Origin: CAYYWW01 sp964475515 | Lineage (GTDB): Archaea; Aenigmatarchaeota; Aenigmatarchaeia; QMZP01 | DNA: 15,923 nt | NCBI GenBank assembly: GCA_964475515.1 | Contig: CAYYWW010000021.1 | Location: forward strand, 1 to 15,923 | Reading direction: 5' to 3' | Notes under the pieces: generated by a model | The model's input: the letters and a program-made list of their open reading frames with translations, nothing else | Database searches by the model: none | Told to the model about the DNA's origin: nothing | Shown: piece after piece, positions 1-5,872 of the stretch | How the letters are laid out: every line of letters begins with the position of its first letter | Position numbering within the stretch: the stretch's first letter is position 1 | Program-made: the position numbers and the translations under genes

Positions 1-74
1 TTTCACACATAGAAGATGTTATAATAACCAAACCTGGTTCTGGAGTAAAAATAGTGGATGATCATTTATTTTAA
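1..74 (+). CDS. C-terminal end of a probable M24-family (Xaa-Pro) peptidase, partial
   Basis: Only the last 23 codons are inside the window (frame starting at base 3, TAA at 72-74). The residues SHIEDVIITK followed by a Gly-rich turn resemble the C-terminal strand of M24 metallopeptidases (Xaa-Pro aminopeptidase or dipeptidase), where an 'h-E-D-hhhhT' segment holds a metal-ligand Glu. The stretch is too short for certainty. The gene ends 59 bases before the phosphomevalonate kinase start, which has its own TATA-like box, so the two are probably separate transcription units. Confidence 0.45.
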   Translation, partial: SHIEDVIITKPGSGVKIVDDHLF

Positions 75-107
75 TTTTTAGGCGCAGGATGACTTCAAGT
101 TTAATAA

Positions 108-115
108 TTTAAATA
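108..115 (+). promoter_or_regulatory. TATA-like box for the kinase gene at 134
   Basis: TTTAAATA is centred about 22 bases before the ATG at 134, with no purine-rich ribosome site between them. This is the archaeal arrangement for a leaderless mRNA. Confidence 0.5.
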
Positions 116-133
116 AAAACCTCAATAAAATTT

Positions 134-1255
134 ATGGTCAAAGTTTCTGCTCCCGGTAAATTGTTTTTATCAGGCGAATGGTCTATTCTTGAAGTTGGAA
201 ATCCAGGTATAGTAGCAGCAGTTAATAAAAGAGTTTATGTTGATGTTTCAGATTCTACCGATGAAAAAATACACATTACAATAAGGGATTTTGACATACA
301 TGATCTGAAAGCAGGGTTCGATGGCGATGAGTTAAAATTTGAAAGAGAGTTGAACGAAAAAGAAAAACAAGACACATTATTTATGAAAGCTTCAATCGAA
401 ACTGCTCTCAAATATCTCGGAAATTGGAAACCATTCAAAATAGAATCGTGGGGGGAGGAAACAGTAATAGAGATAGAGGGGAAAAAGAAAAAAGTGGGAT
501 TTGGTTCGTCCGCTGCTTCTGTGGTTGCTGTTATAGCTGGTATATTAAAATTTCATGGTGAAGATATAGAGAGCGCGCAAGCAAAGAAAAAAATATACAA
601 ACTTGCAGCAATAACACATTATTTTGCTCAGGGAAAAGTTGGGTCCGCTTTTGATGTTGCTGCATCTACATATGGTGGTGTTTTTGTCTATCAACGTTTT
701 GATCCTAATTGGTTAATTGATAAAGTTGAAAGTGGTATGTCACTAAGAGATATTGTAGAGCAAGAATGGCCGTCATTCAAAGTAGAACCTTTAGAAATAC
801 CCGAGGATTTTGAATTAATCATAGGGTGGACCAAACAATCTGCTTCTACCAGTGCTATGGTAAAGCAAATGCGGGGTTTCAAAGAATCCTCACCCGAAGA
901 ATATAAGAAAATTTATGATAATATTGCAAATCTTGTTAAAGAAATAATAGCAGCATGGAAAGAACGTGACAAGGAGAGAATTTTACAATTATTGAGAAAA
1001 AATGAAGAATATCTTAGAGAACTTGGACAAAAGAGTGGTGTAAATATAGAAACAGAAGACCTTAGAAAATTATCTGAGTTAGCCAATGAAGTTGGAGCTG
1101 CAGGAAAGCTTTCTGGTGCTGGTGGTGGTGATTGTGGTATAGCTGTATGTTTTGACAAAGAAATTGGAGAAGCTGTTAAGGAAAAATGGAAAGAAGCAGG
1201 TTTCTATATAGTGAACGCAACAGTTGATAGAGATGGTGTAAGGACAGAAAATTGA
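134..1255 (+). CDS. Phosphomevalonate kinase, ERG8-type GHMP kinase
   Basis: 373-residue GHMP-superfamily kinase, predicted to phosphorylate 5-phosphomevalonate to the diphosphate in the cytosol. Motif 1 is at the N-terminus (KVSAPGKLFLSGEWSIL); the Gly-rich ATP loop is GFGSSAASVVAVIAG (about residues 122-136); the family-typical AQGKVGSAFDVAAS follows at about 165-178; the C-terminal motif 3 is LSGAGGGDCGIAV. GEWSIL in place of GEH, the AQGK.GS.FDVAA block and GGGDCG mark ERG8-type phosphomevalonate kinase rather than mevalonate kinase. It lies 33 bases before a mevalonate kinase in the same direction, so two successive steps are encoded together. Many archaea lack this classical enzyme and use other routes to isopentenyl phosphate; Sulfolobales are a known exception. 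The ATG at 134 is chosen because motif 1 begins at codon 2 and the TATA spacing fits. Confidence 0.8.
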   Translation: MVKVSAPGKLFLSGEWSILEVGNPGIVAAVNKRVYVDVSDSTDEKIHITIRDFDIHDLKAGFDGDELKFERELNEKEKQDTLFMKASIETALKYLGNWKPFKIESWGEETVIEIEGKKKKVGFGSSAASVVAVIAGILKFHGEDIESAQAKKKIYKLAAITHYFAQGKVGSAFDVAASTYGGVFVYQRFDPNWLIDKVESGMSLRDIVEQEWPSFKVEPLEIPEDFELIIGWTKQSASTSAMVKQMRGFKESSPEEYKKIYDNIANLVKEIIAAWKERDKERILQLLRKNEEYLRELGQKSGVNIETEDLRKLSELANEVGAAGKLSGAGGGDCGIAVCFDKEIGEAVKEKWKEAGFYIVNATVDRDGVRTEN

Positions 1256-1259
1256 GATG

Positions 1260-1268
1260 TTTTTAAAT
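1260..1268 (+). promoter_or_regulatory. TATA-like box for mevalonate kinase
   Basis: TTTTAAATA is centred about 25 bases before the ATG at 1289, immediately after the stop of the upstream kinase. This suggests that the second kinase can also be transcribed on its own as a leaderless mRNA. Confidence 0.45.
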
Positions 1269-1288
1269 AAAAAGGACAATATTTGTTT

Positions 1289-2296
1289 ATGGTCATAAAA
1301 GTTTCCGCGCCCGGTAACGTCTTTTTCTTCGGTGAACACAGCGTTGTTTATGAGAGACCCGCCATTGTTGCCGCTGTTAACATGAGGACTCACACTTTCA
1401 TAGAAAAAAGAAACGACAATACTATCATTGTCAATTCACCTGGTTATGGAACAATAAACGAGTCTGTTGAGAGTATACTAAAAAAACGCTTTGAAACATT
1501 TCGGGATTACAAAGACGTGATGGACCCTATAAGGGATCTGATAGGTATTTTCGGCAGAGAAATAGCAGATTTAAATGGGGGTATAAAGATGGAAATCACA
1601 TCGGACATACCAAGAGAGTCCGGTGGTATGAGCAGCTCCACTGCTGTTTTGTGTTCTGTTTTTGGCGCATTGAATGCTCTCTTTGAAACAAATGTAAAAC
1701 CAGAGGAATATTTTGACTGGTTGTATCCGCTTCAAGTTAAGATACATGGTGGTGCAGCGTCGGGATCTGAAATAACATCAAGTTCAATGGGTGGATATAA
1801 TTTTGTTAGGATTGATAAAAGTGGTCCAAAAGCAAGATTAGAAAGGAGAAACCTGGGAAGACACAGTTACGATATTGTTATTGGTAATACTGGTATTGAA
1901 GCAAAGACAAAGGAAGCTGTTCAAAAAGTTAGAAATGCTTGGGAAAACAATAAAGGAAAATATGAATCGTTCTTTGATCAAATAGCTGATATAGTAAGAG
2001 AAGGTGAAAAAATACTTTTGTCGGGTAATGCGAAAAAGCTCGGTGAACTAATGAATGAAAATCATAGGATACTTTCAGAAGAATTGGGTGTTTCTCATCC
2101 AATGCTTGAAAAACTCATAGAAGCTGCCCGTTCTTCCGGTGCGTTTGGAGCGAAGCTTTCCGGTGGCGGAATGGGTGGTATAATGCTCGCATTGGTTGAT
2201 TCTGAGACAAAACAAAGAGTCGCGGATGCCATAAAAGAAGCAGGCGGTACACCATATATAACAACAGTTGGTGTAGAAGGCGTTAAGATTGATTAG
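1289..2296 (+). CDS. mvk: Mevalonate kinase
   Basis: GHMP-family kinase that phosphorylates mevalonate to 5-phosphomevalonate, the first committed step toward isoprenoid (archaeal lipid) precursors. Motif 1 is KVSAPGNVFFFGEHSVVY, where GEHSVVY is typical of mevalonate kinase. The ATP loop is PRESGGMSSSTAVLCSVFGA, the substrate motif is KIHGGAASGSE, and motif 3 is GAKLSGGGMGGIMLALV. The ATG at 1289 (335 residues) is preferred over an in-frame TTG at 1283: it puts the Met just before motif 1 and about 25 bases after a TATA-like box. The stop overlaps by 4 bases the stop of the convergent NUDIX gene. It forms a cluster with the phosphomevalonate kinase upstream. Confidence 0.88.
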   Translation: MVIKVSAPGNVFFFGEHSVVYERPAIVAAVNMRTHTFIEKRNDNTIIVNSPGYGTINESVESILKKRFETFRDYKDVMDPIRDLIGIFGREIADLNGGIKMEITSDIPRESGGMSSSTAVLCSVFGALNALFETNVKPEEYFDWLYPLQVKIHGGAASGSEITSSSMGGYNFVRIDKSGPKARLERRNLGRHSYDIVIGNTGIEAKTKEAVQKVRNAWENNKGKYESFFDQIADIVREGEKILLSGNAKKLGELMNENHRILSEELGVSHPMLEKLIEAARSSGAFGAKLSGGGMGGIMLALVDSETKQRVADAIKEAGGTPYITTVGVEGVKID

Positions 2297-2718
2297 CTAT
2301 TGTTCATTTCGTTCAATTTTTTCAAAATTGTTTCAGTATAGTCTGTTAAATGTAAATCTTTTATTTCATCTATTGTATACCATCCTATTTTTTCAGCATC
2401 ACTTCCTGCTTTTATCTCACCCGCAACCTTTCCGAAAAAAACATAGCATTTGTGTTTGTGTTTTTTAAAGTTCGCTTTTCTTTCACCTTCTGGTACATCA
2501 TGAACAAACACATAGAAAGGTTTTTCATCAACTTTGACTTCTCCTACTTCTTCCTCTGCTTCTCGTTGAGCTCCCTGCTGTGGTGTTTCGCCTTCATCTA
2601 CATGACCCCCGGGAAATGCCCACAATCCTTTCCCCGGCTCATTAGCTCTTTTTATAAGCAGATATTTGTCTCCTTTCTTCACAATTACTAGCGTTGTTTT
2701 ATGTAGAATATGTTCCAT
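2293..2718 (-). CDS. NUDIX hydrolase
   Basis: 141-residue single-domain NUDIX pyrophosphohydrolase. The Nudix box is complete: GHVDEGE, seven residues, then REAEEEVGE, giving the Mg-binding RE..EE core. It is preceded by the usual beta strand and loop (LIKRANEPGKGLWAFPGG). The substrate is a nucleoside diphosphate linked to another group; the sequence does not say which (ADP-ribose, oxidised dNTP and others are possible). It converges on mevalonate kinase with a 4-base overlap of stop codons. A TATA-like box at 2742-2753 lies about 29 bases before the ATG. Confidence 0.85.
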   Translation of the reverse strand: MEHILHKTTLVIVKKGDKYLLIKRANEPGKGLWAFPGGHVDEGETPQQGAQREAEEEVGEVKVDEKPFYVFVHDVPEGERKANFKKHKHKCYVFFGKVAGEIKAGSDAEKIGWYTIDEIKDLHLTDYTETILKKLNEMNNS

Positions 2719-2741
2719 AAAATCATTTATTTATTGAAGTG

Positions 2742-2753
2742 ATAAATTAAATA
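2742..2753 (-). promoter_or_regulatory. TATA-like box for the NUDIX gene
   Basis: An AT-only tract, reading TTATTTAATTTAT on the minus strand, is centred about 29 bases before the ATG at 2718. The tRNA-Thr gene diverges from here; its own box may be ATTTATTTATT at about 2724-2735. Confidence 0.35.
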
Positions 2754-2786
2754 ACATTGGACTAAGCCCCATTAGCTCAGTTGGTA

Positions 2787-2804
2787 GGAGCTGCCTTCCC
2801 AACA
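2787..2804 (+). other. 18-nt BHB intron in the D loop of tRNA-Thr
   Basis: The central helix is TTGG (2781-2784) with CCAA (2799-2802). The 5' bulge TA^G and the 3' bulge CA^A are both 3 nt, and a minimal GAG/TTC inner stem closes the loop. Excision restores a 10-nt D loop and the GCTC/GAGC stem. Without excision the D loop would be 28 nt. Confidence 0.75.
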
Positions 2805-2813
2805 AAGAGCGTC

Positions 2814-2863
2814 AAAAGTCTTCAGTAAATCTCATGATATGATAAAAAGAAGACTTTCGCTAA
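2814..2863 (+). other. 50-nt BHB intron at tRNA-Thr position 28/29
   Basis: Textbook BHB: central helix AGCG/CGCT, 5' bulge TC^A, 3' bulge AA^A, and inner stem AAAGTCTTC/GAAGACTTT (9 bp). Joining the exons creates the fully paired anticodon stem TCACC/GGTGA. Confidence 0.88.
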
Positions 2864-2998
2864 ACCTTGGTAAGGTGAAGGCCTCGGGTTCAAATCCCGA
2901 ATGGGGCTTCAAAAAAACTTCGCATCCTTACTTCTTATTTGACTCCCAAAAACATAGAGTGTAAGCTTACCGAATGCTCTTTATGATGTTATCTGAAA

Positions 2999-3898
2999 TC
3001 AAAAAATTCCTGTTATTACAGCAACAATTAGATATCCAATAAAACATCCTGTTGTCAAAAAGGGCATCGCTGGATAATATTTGTCTTCTTTAGCAATCCA
3101 GAAAAGAAACGAGAGAGATAACATGGCACAAAGTGTAATTATTAACGTGTAACTGAATGACATCAACTTTGTCATCCCATTTGTTATTAAATTTTCCATG
3201 ACAACTCCGGAAAAAAGTAAAGGAAATGCTATGTCACCTCCTCCCAATATTGCTGACTTTCTGACTTCTTGGTCCATCATTTTTGGTTTCTTTAGAAGAG
3301 GTTTTCCAAGAGGGAATGATAAACCGGCAAACAATTTAGATTTTGTTAGAAACATTGCCATTTTAACCATGTGTTTTGTCTTTCTAACAGCGATTATATC
3401 ATAAATTGAAATAGCCAGTAACAACATAAAGACCCAAAAAACATCAAATATGGGAACGAAGATTATGACTATACCAGCATAGATTAGTATTTCGGTAATG
3501 TTGTGGATTATTGGTTCTGGTTTTAAAATTTTAAGAAGACCTAAAGCAAAGGCTAAGAGCATAGCTAAATACATATTTATGTACACGGACAAGCTTACAG
3601 ATATTGTTAACCAAACCGCAATGAAAAACCACAATTTCCAAAGTTTCAATAAGTTCAATTTTATTATTATTAGCATAAGAATGGTAGCCATGGCTATTCC
3701 AAGTAATATGAAAGAAAACGATTCTCCTCCTTCTGTCTCTGGTCTTTCAACAACGGTTTCTTTATGTTCAATAACAATCTCTCCCGAAGGTAACTCTTTA
3801 ACTTCCTGTATACTTCCATTAATAAAAAATAAACCTACAATTTGAGAAACCAAAAAAAGAGAAATCAGAATGAGGGTAATGGAAAGGTTATATTTCAT
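2999..3898 (-). CDS. Presenilin/signal-peptide-peptidase-like intramembrane aspartyl protease (A22)
   Basis: 299-residue polytopic membrane protein with about nine hydrophobic segments. The active-site motifs of the presenilin/SPP family are present in order: YD (Tyr166-Asp167, in AISIYDIIAV), GxGD (Asp222, in LGGGDIAFPLLF) and a PAL-like PAMP at about 276-279. The two Asp residues would form the catalytic dyad inside the membrane. A soluble stretch at about residues 30-60 follows the first segment. Archaeal homologues (PSH) are known structurally; the substrates here are unknown. It is transcribed divergently from the LAGLIDADG gene at 3950 and shares a TATA-like box with it (3921-3930). Confidence 0.85.
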   Translation of the reverse strand: MKYNLSITLILISLFLVSQIVGLFFINGSIQEVKELPSGEIVIEHKETVVERPETEGGESFSFILLGIAMATILMLIIIKLNLLKLWKLWFFIAVWLTISVSLSVYINMYLAMLLAFALGLLKILKPEPIIHNITEILIYAGIVIIFVPIFDVFWVFMLLLAISIYDIIAVRKTKHMVKMAMFLTKSKLFAGLSFPLGKPLLKKPKMMDQEVRKSAILGGGDIAFPLLFSGVVMENLITNGMTKLMSFSYTLIITLCAMLSLSFLFWIAKEDKYYPAMPFLTTGCFIGYLIVAVITGIF

Positions 3899-3920
3899 GC
3901 ATATCTATTAGGCTCCGGAT

Positions 3921-3930
3921 TATTTATATA
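3921..3930. promoter_or_regulatory. Shared, near-palindromic TATA-like box of a divergent gene pair
   Basis: TATTTATATA is about 27 bases from the minus-strand ATG at 3898 and about 24 bases from the plus-strand ATG at 3950. Either gene could use it as a leaderless promoter. Confidence 0.45.
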
Positions 3931-3949
3931 TTGGGGTCAATGATTAACT

Positions 3950-4693
3950 ATGTATATTACGGAGAAAGATTTTCTGAGTACATATAAAGACAAGAAAGCA
4001 GGTAAAAGAGCACTCAAAAAAATCAATCTACCGATAAAATTGAATTCTGAAATTGCCAAAATAGTAAGTTATGTGACATTTGATGGTCATCTGGCAGGTG
4101 ACTTTGGACAACTTTTTTTATCGTCAAAAGACAAGAAATTATTAAAAAAATTTTCGAAATTAATAAGTGAAAGGTTTGATTTGAAAGGTAAAATAGAGAA
4201 GTGTACCGATGGTTTTGGGTTGAGTTATAAATATAGAGTTTTTAACAGAGCATTGGGTAGAATAATTTATTTGGCTGGGGCACCCAAGGGGAACAAATCA
4301 ATTACTTTATTTGATGTCCCCAGCTGGATTAAGAAAAACAAAAAATATTCCAAAGAATATTTAAAAGTTGCTTTTGATTGTGAGGGGACCATCTCTAGAG
4401 ATCCGAATGGATATCCCAGATTAAGATTTAAAATAGTTAAAAACAAAGATTTCCTCTATAATGGGATAAAATTTATGGAATCTATAAAAGAAATGTTAGG
4501 TCTTTTTGAGATAGAAACTACTGAAATATGGACAATAAAAGGAAGCAATATCAGCGAAAATGGAATAGGCATATGTTTCGCAGTTAAAAAAAGATCTTTC
4601 GAAGAATTTAGTAAAAATATAAATTTTAGTATAGAAATGAAATATAATAGGCTCAAAAACATCTTGGATGCCACACGATGTGGGACAAACTAA
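3950..4693 (+). CDS. LAGLIDADG homing endonuclease, free-standing next to tRNA-Trp
   Basis: 247 residues with two degenerate LAGLIDADG helices: about residues 36-51 (IAKIVSYVTFDGHLAG) and about 138-150 (YLKVAFDCEGTIS). The acidic residue near the end of each would be catalytic, so this looks like a single-chain two-motif enzyme. It is not inside an intron: tRNA-Trp begins at 4682, and the last codons (R-C-G-T-N-stop) read through the 5' exon of the tRNA into its first intron, where the TAA lies at 4691-4693. It has its own TATA-like box. It may act on, or have been captured by, the tRNA-Trp locus; this is inference. No frameshift is seen. Confidence 0.75.
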   Translation: MYITEKDFLSTYKDKKAGKRALKKINLPIKLNSEIAKIVSYVTFDGHLAGDFGQLFLSSKDKKLLKKFSKLISERFDLKGKIEKCTDGFGLSYKYRVFNRALGRIIYLAGAPKGNKSITLFDVPSWIKKNKKYSKEYLKVAFDCEGTISRDPNGYPRLRFKIVKNKDFLYNGIKFMESIKEMLGLFEIETTEIWTIKGSNISENGIGICFAVKKRSFEEFSKNINFSIEMKYNRLKNILDATRCGTN

Positions 4694-4714
4694 CTTTAAG
4701 TTAGTTTGCACAAA
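4685..4714 (+). other. 30-nt BHB intron in the acceptor stem (3/4) of tRNA-Trp
   Basis: The central helix is TGTG (4679-4682) with CACA (4709-4712). The 5' bulge is GG^A, the 3' bulge AA^A, and the inner stem CAAACTAAC/GTTAGTTTG (9 bp). Excision yields GGG|ACCG, which pairs perfectly with the 3' acceptor strand. Three of the four helix bases on the 5' side belong to the pre-tRNA leader. Confidence 0.85.
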
Positions 4715-4747
4715 ACCGTGAGGTAATGGCATCCTGGCAGGCTCCAG

Positions 4748-4784
4748 GTTCCCTGGAGATTTGAGCTTCGCAATGAAAGGTGAA
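4748..4784 (+). other. 37-nt BHB intron at 37/38 of tRNA-Trp
   Basis: The central helix is CTCC/GGTG with one T-T mismatch, the 5' bulge AG^G and the 3' bulge AA^A. It is the canonical anticodon-loop site. At 37 nt it is too short for the box C/D guide RNA that lies in some euryarchaeal tRNA-Trp introns. Confidence 0.78.
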
Positions 4785-4805
4785 ACCTGCTCATCTGGGT
4801 TCGAC

Positions 4806-4842
4806 AGTATTTTCTCTGAGAAGTGTCCAGAGAGACCGAAAA
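4806..4842 (+). other. 37-nt BHB intron in the T loop (59/60) of tRNA-Trp
   Basis: The central helix is TTCG/CGAA, the 5' bulge AC^A and the 3' bulge AA^T, with the inner pairing TCTCTG/CAGAGA. Excision gives a 7-nt T loop TTCGACT between CTGGG and CCCAG. Confidence 0.83.
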
Positions 4843-4864
4843 TCCCAGCGGTCCCATCCAAATC

Positions 4865-4876
4865 ATTATTTTATAG
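4865..4876 (+). promoter_or_regulatory. TATA-like box for the pilin gene at 4898
   Basis: ATTATTTTATAG is centred about 27 bases before the ATG, with no ribosome-binding site in between. Confidence 0.45.
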
Positions 4877-4897
4877 CCTCAAATCAATTAATTATTT

Positions 4898-5302
4898 ATG
4901 AGGGGTCAAGTTGCTTTTGAATACATGATCATTGTTGCCGTTGTTTTCGCGTTCCTAATACCAATATGGATTTACATAAACACTGTTCAAACAAGAACCA
5001 GTACAGAACTCATACTTTCCTATGCAAAGAATGCTGTTGAAAAAATAACAACAGCCGCTGATCTTGTTTATTCACAAGGTCCGCCAGCAAAGGTTAGACT
5101 TGCTTTGTATATACCAAGCAATGTGCAAGGGTCGTCCATTGTTAATAAAACTGTAATTTTGAGGGTTGTTACAGACTCGGGGATATCGGATATTTATTCT
5201 ACGTCCCTTGCCAATCTAAATGGGAGTATCCCGATATCCGAAGGAAACTACTGGGCAACATTAGAAGCAAAAGATAGTTTTGTTCAAATATATATAGAAT
5301 AA
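4898..5302 (+). CDS. Type IV pilin-like protein with class III signal peptide
   Basis: 134 residues. A very short charged N-terminus (MRGQ) is followed by VAFEYM and a hydrophobic helix (residues 5-27), the class III signal peptide handled by archaeal prepilin or pre-archaellin peptidase. Cleavage is expected at or beside Gly3-Gln4. The retained hydrophobic segment would form the filament core or anchor the protein; the rest is a small extracytoplasmic beta-rich domain with Asn-Gly/Asn-Lys sites. It converges on a second, unrelated pilin gene at 5356-5823. Structural pilin versus minor pilin-like membrane protein cannot be decided. Confidence 0.75.
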   Translation: MRGQVAFEYMIIVAVVFAFLIPIWIYINTVQTRTSTELILSYAKNAVEKITTAADLVYSQGPPAKVRLALYIPSNVQGSSIVNKTVILRVVTDSGISDIYSTSLANLNGSIPISEGNYWATLEAKDSFVQIYIE

Positions 5303-5307
5303 CTGCT

Positions 5308-5344
5308 ATTAAAAATCAAAAATAAAATAAAATAAAAAAATTAA
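5308..5344 (-). terminator. Oligo-T terminator region of the minus-strand pilin
   Basis: Between the convergent stops (5302 and 5356) the minus strand carries repeated T runs (a T7 and several T4). This is typical of archaeal intrinsic termination for the gene ending at 5356. No hairpin is obvious. Confidence 0.4.
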
Positions 5345-5355
5345 ATTCTTGTGAC

Positions 5356-5823
5356 TTATACGGCTGATCCTGTTAGGGTTCCTGTACTCTTAAATCCTGT
5401 AAGACCAGTATCTAAATTATCATATGTTATTGTAACAGTTATCGAATATGAAGATCCTGAAGTTGTTGTTCCAAGACCACTTATAACATATGTTACTTGA
5501 TCATTCGGTCCGAGTGTCGTTGCAGTAGTGTTAGTTACCGGTGTATTAGAACCGAATTGTGCCTGCACAGAAGTTATGTTAATATTGGAGCCCATTGCGT
5601 TTTTGAGGATCAATGTGAGTTGTCCGCTCGAAGTAAACTGCCAACCACCGGCTGGTACTTGGAATCCCTGAAAACCCGTTGCTGTAGATGTCGTGTACGT
5701 TGATGGATTAAAGACACCCAGTGCGAAAAGTGCTGCAGCCACTATAATTACTATCAATATGGCCCATCCGTATGTCATCAAATATTCCATCGCTGCCTGA
5801 GCTTTAAATTTTTTCATAGGCAT
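5356..5823 (-). CDS. Type IV pilin with class III signal peptide (QAAMEYLMTYGW type)
   Basis: 155 residues from the ATG at 5823 (MPMKKFKAQAAMEYLMTYGW). The basic stretch KKFKAQ, then AAMEYLMTYGWAILIVIIV, is a class III signal peptide of a kind abundant in DPANN and related archaea. Processing by archaeal prepilin peptidase is expected near Ala-Gln. The mature part is low in charge, rich in Thr, Ser, Gly and Asn, and ends in beta-strand-like repeats, as in surface pilins. The longer frame to 5940 is rejected: its upstream residues overlap thyX and lie before the TATA-like box at 5848-5857, which sits about 28 bases before the ATG at 5823 (start at 5817 also possible). Confidence 0.8.
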   Translation of the reverse strand: MPMKKFKAQAAMEYLMTYGWAILIVIIVAAALFALGVFNPSTYTTSTATGFQGFQVPAGGWQFTSSGQLTLILKNAMGSNINITSVQAQFGSNTPVTNTTATTLGPNDQVTYVISGLGTTTSGSSYSITVTITYDNLDTGLTGFKSTGTLTGSAV

Positions 5824-5847
5824 CTTATTAATTATTAACCGCGGTTC

Positions 5848-5857
5848 TTTATAAATA
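5848..5857 (-). promoter_or_regulatory. TATA-like box for the pilin gene
   Basis: TTTATAAATA lies about 28 bases before the ATG at 5823 on the minus strand, in the gap after thyX. It supports a leaderless pilin mRNA separate from thyX. Confidence 0.5.
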
Positions 5858-5872
5858 TTAGAGTGCAGAGGG

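Larger units (their letters stand above)
2766..2908 (+). tRNA. tRNA-Thr(GGT) with two non-canonical introns
   Basis: Read without introns this locus makes no proper tRNA. Removing two BHB introns (2787-2804 and 2814-2863) gives a clean 75-nt cloverleaf: acceptor GCCCCAT/ATGGGGC, D stem GCTC/GAGC, anticodon stem TCACC/GGTGA, loop TTGGTAA (anticodon GGT), variable AGGCC, T arm TCGGG-TTCAAAT-CCCGA, discriminator T. The anticodon loop lies wholly in the last exon. The first intron is in the D loop and the second is in the 5' strand of the anticodon stem, between positions 28 and 29. Both are away from the usual 37/38 site. A uninterrupted reading suggests a Gly(CCC) anticodon but leaves C33 and an unpaired anticodon stem, so it was rejected. 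Confidence 0.88.
4682..4856 (+). tRNA. tRNA-Trp(CCA) with three introns
   Basis: Removing three BHB introns (4685-4714, 4748-4784, 4806-4842) gives a 71-nt tRNA: acceptor GGGACCG/CGGTCCC, a short D arm, anticodon stem GCAGG/CCTGC, loop CTCCAGA (anticodon CCA), variable TCAT, T arm CTGGG-TTCGACT-CCCAG, discriminator A. Archaeal tRNA-Trp commonly has an intron at 37/38, as here. The other two, between acceptor positions 3 and 4 and between T-loop positions 59 and 60, are non-canonical. The endonuclease gene upstream overlaps the 5' end. Transcription may start from an AAATATAATA element at 4639-4648 inside that gene, giving a short leader that the first intron's BHB needs. Confidence 0.9.

Noticed and set aside
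1283..1288. TTG start for mevalonate kinase
   Set aside because: The ATG two codons later fits both the conserved N-terminus and the TATA spacing.
2766..2908. tRNA-Gly(CCC) reading of the locus from its uninterrupted 5' part
   Set aside because: It leaves C at position 33, no matching anticodon stem and a 7-nt variable loop; the two-intron tRNA-Thr model pairs everywhere.
2965..2998. Box C/D guide RNA (ATGATGT followed by CTGA)
   Set aside because: The boxes are only three bases apart, too close for a guide, and no second pair is seen.
4680..4860. SRP RNA or other long structured RNA
   Set aside because: The hairpins turned out to be introns of tRNA-Trp; the remaining exons make a complete cloverleaf, and no SRP helix 8 motif is present.
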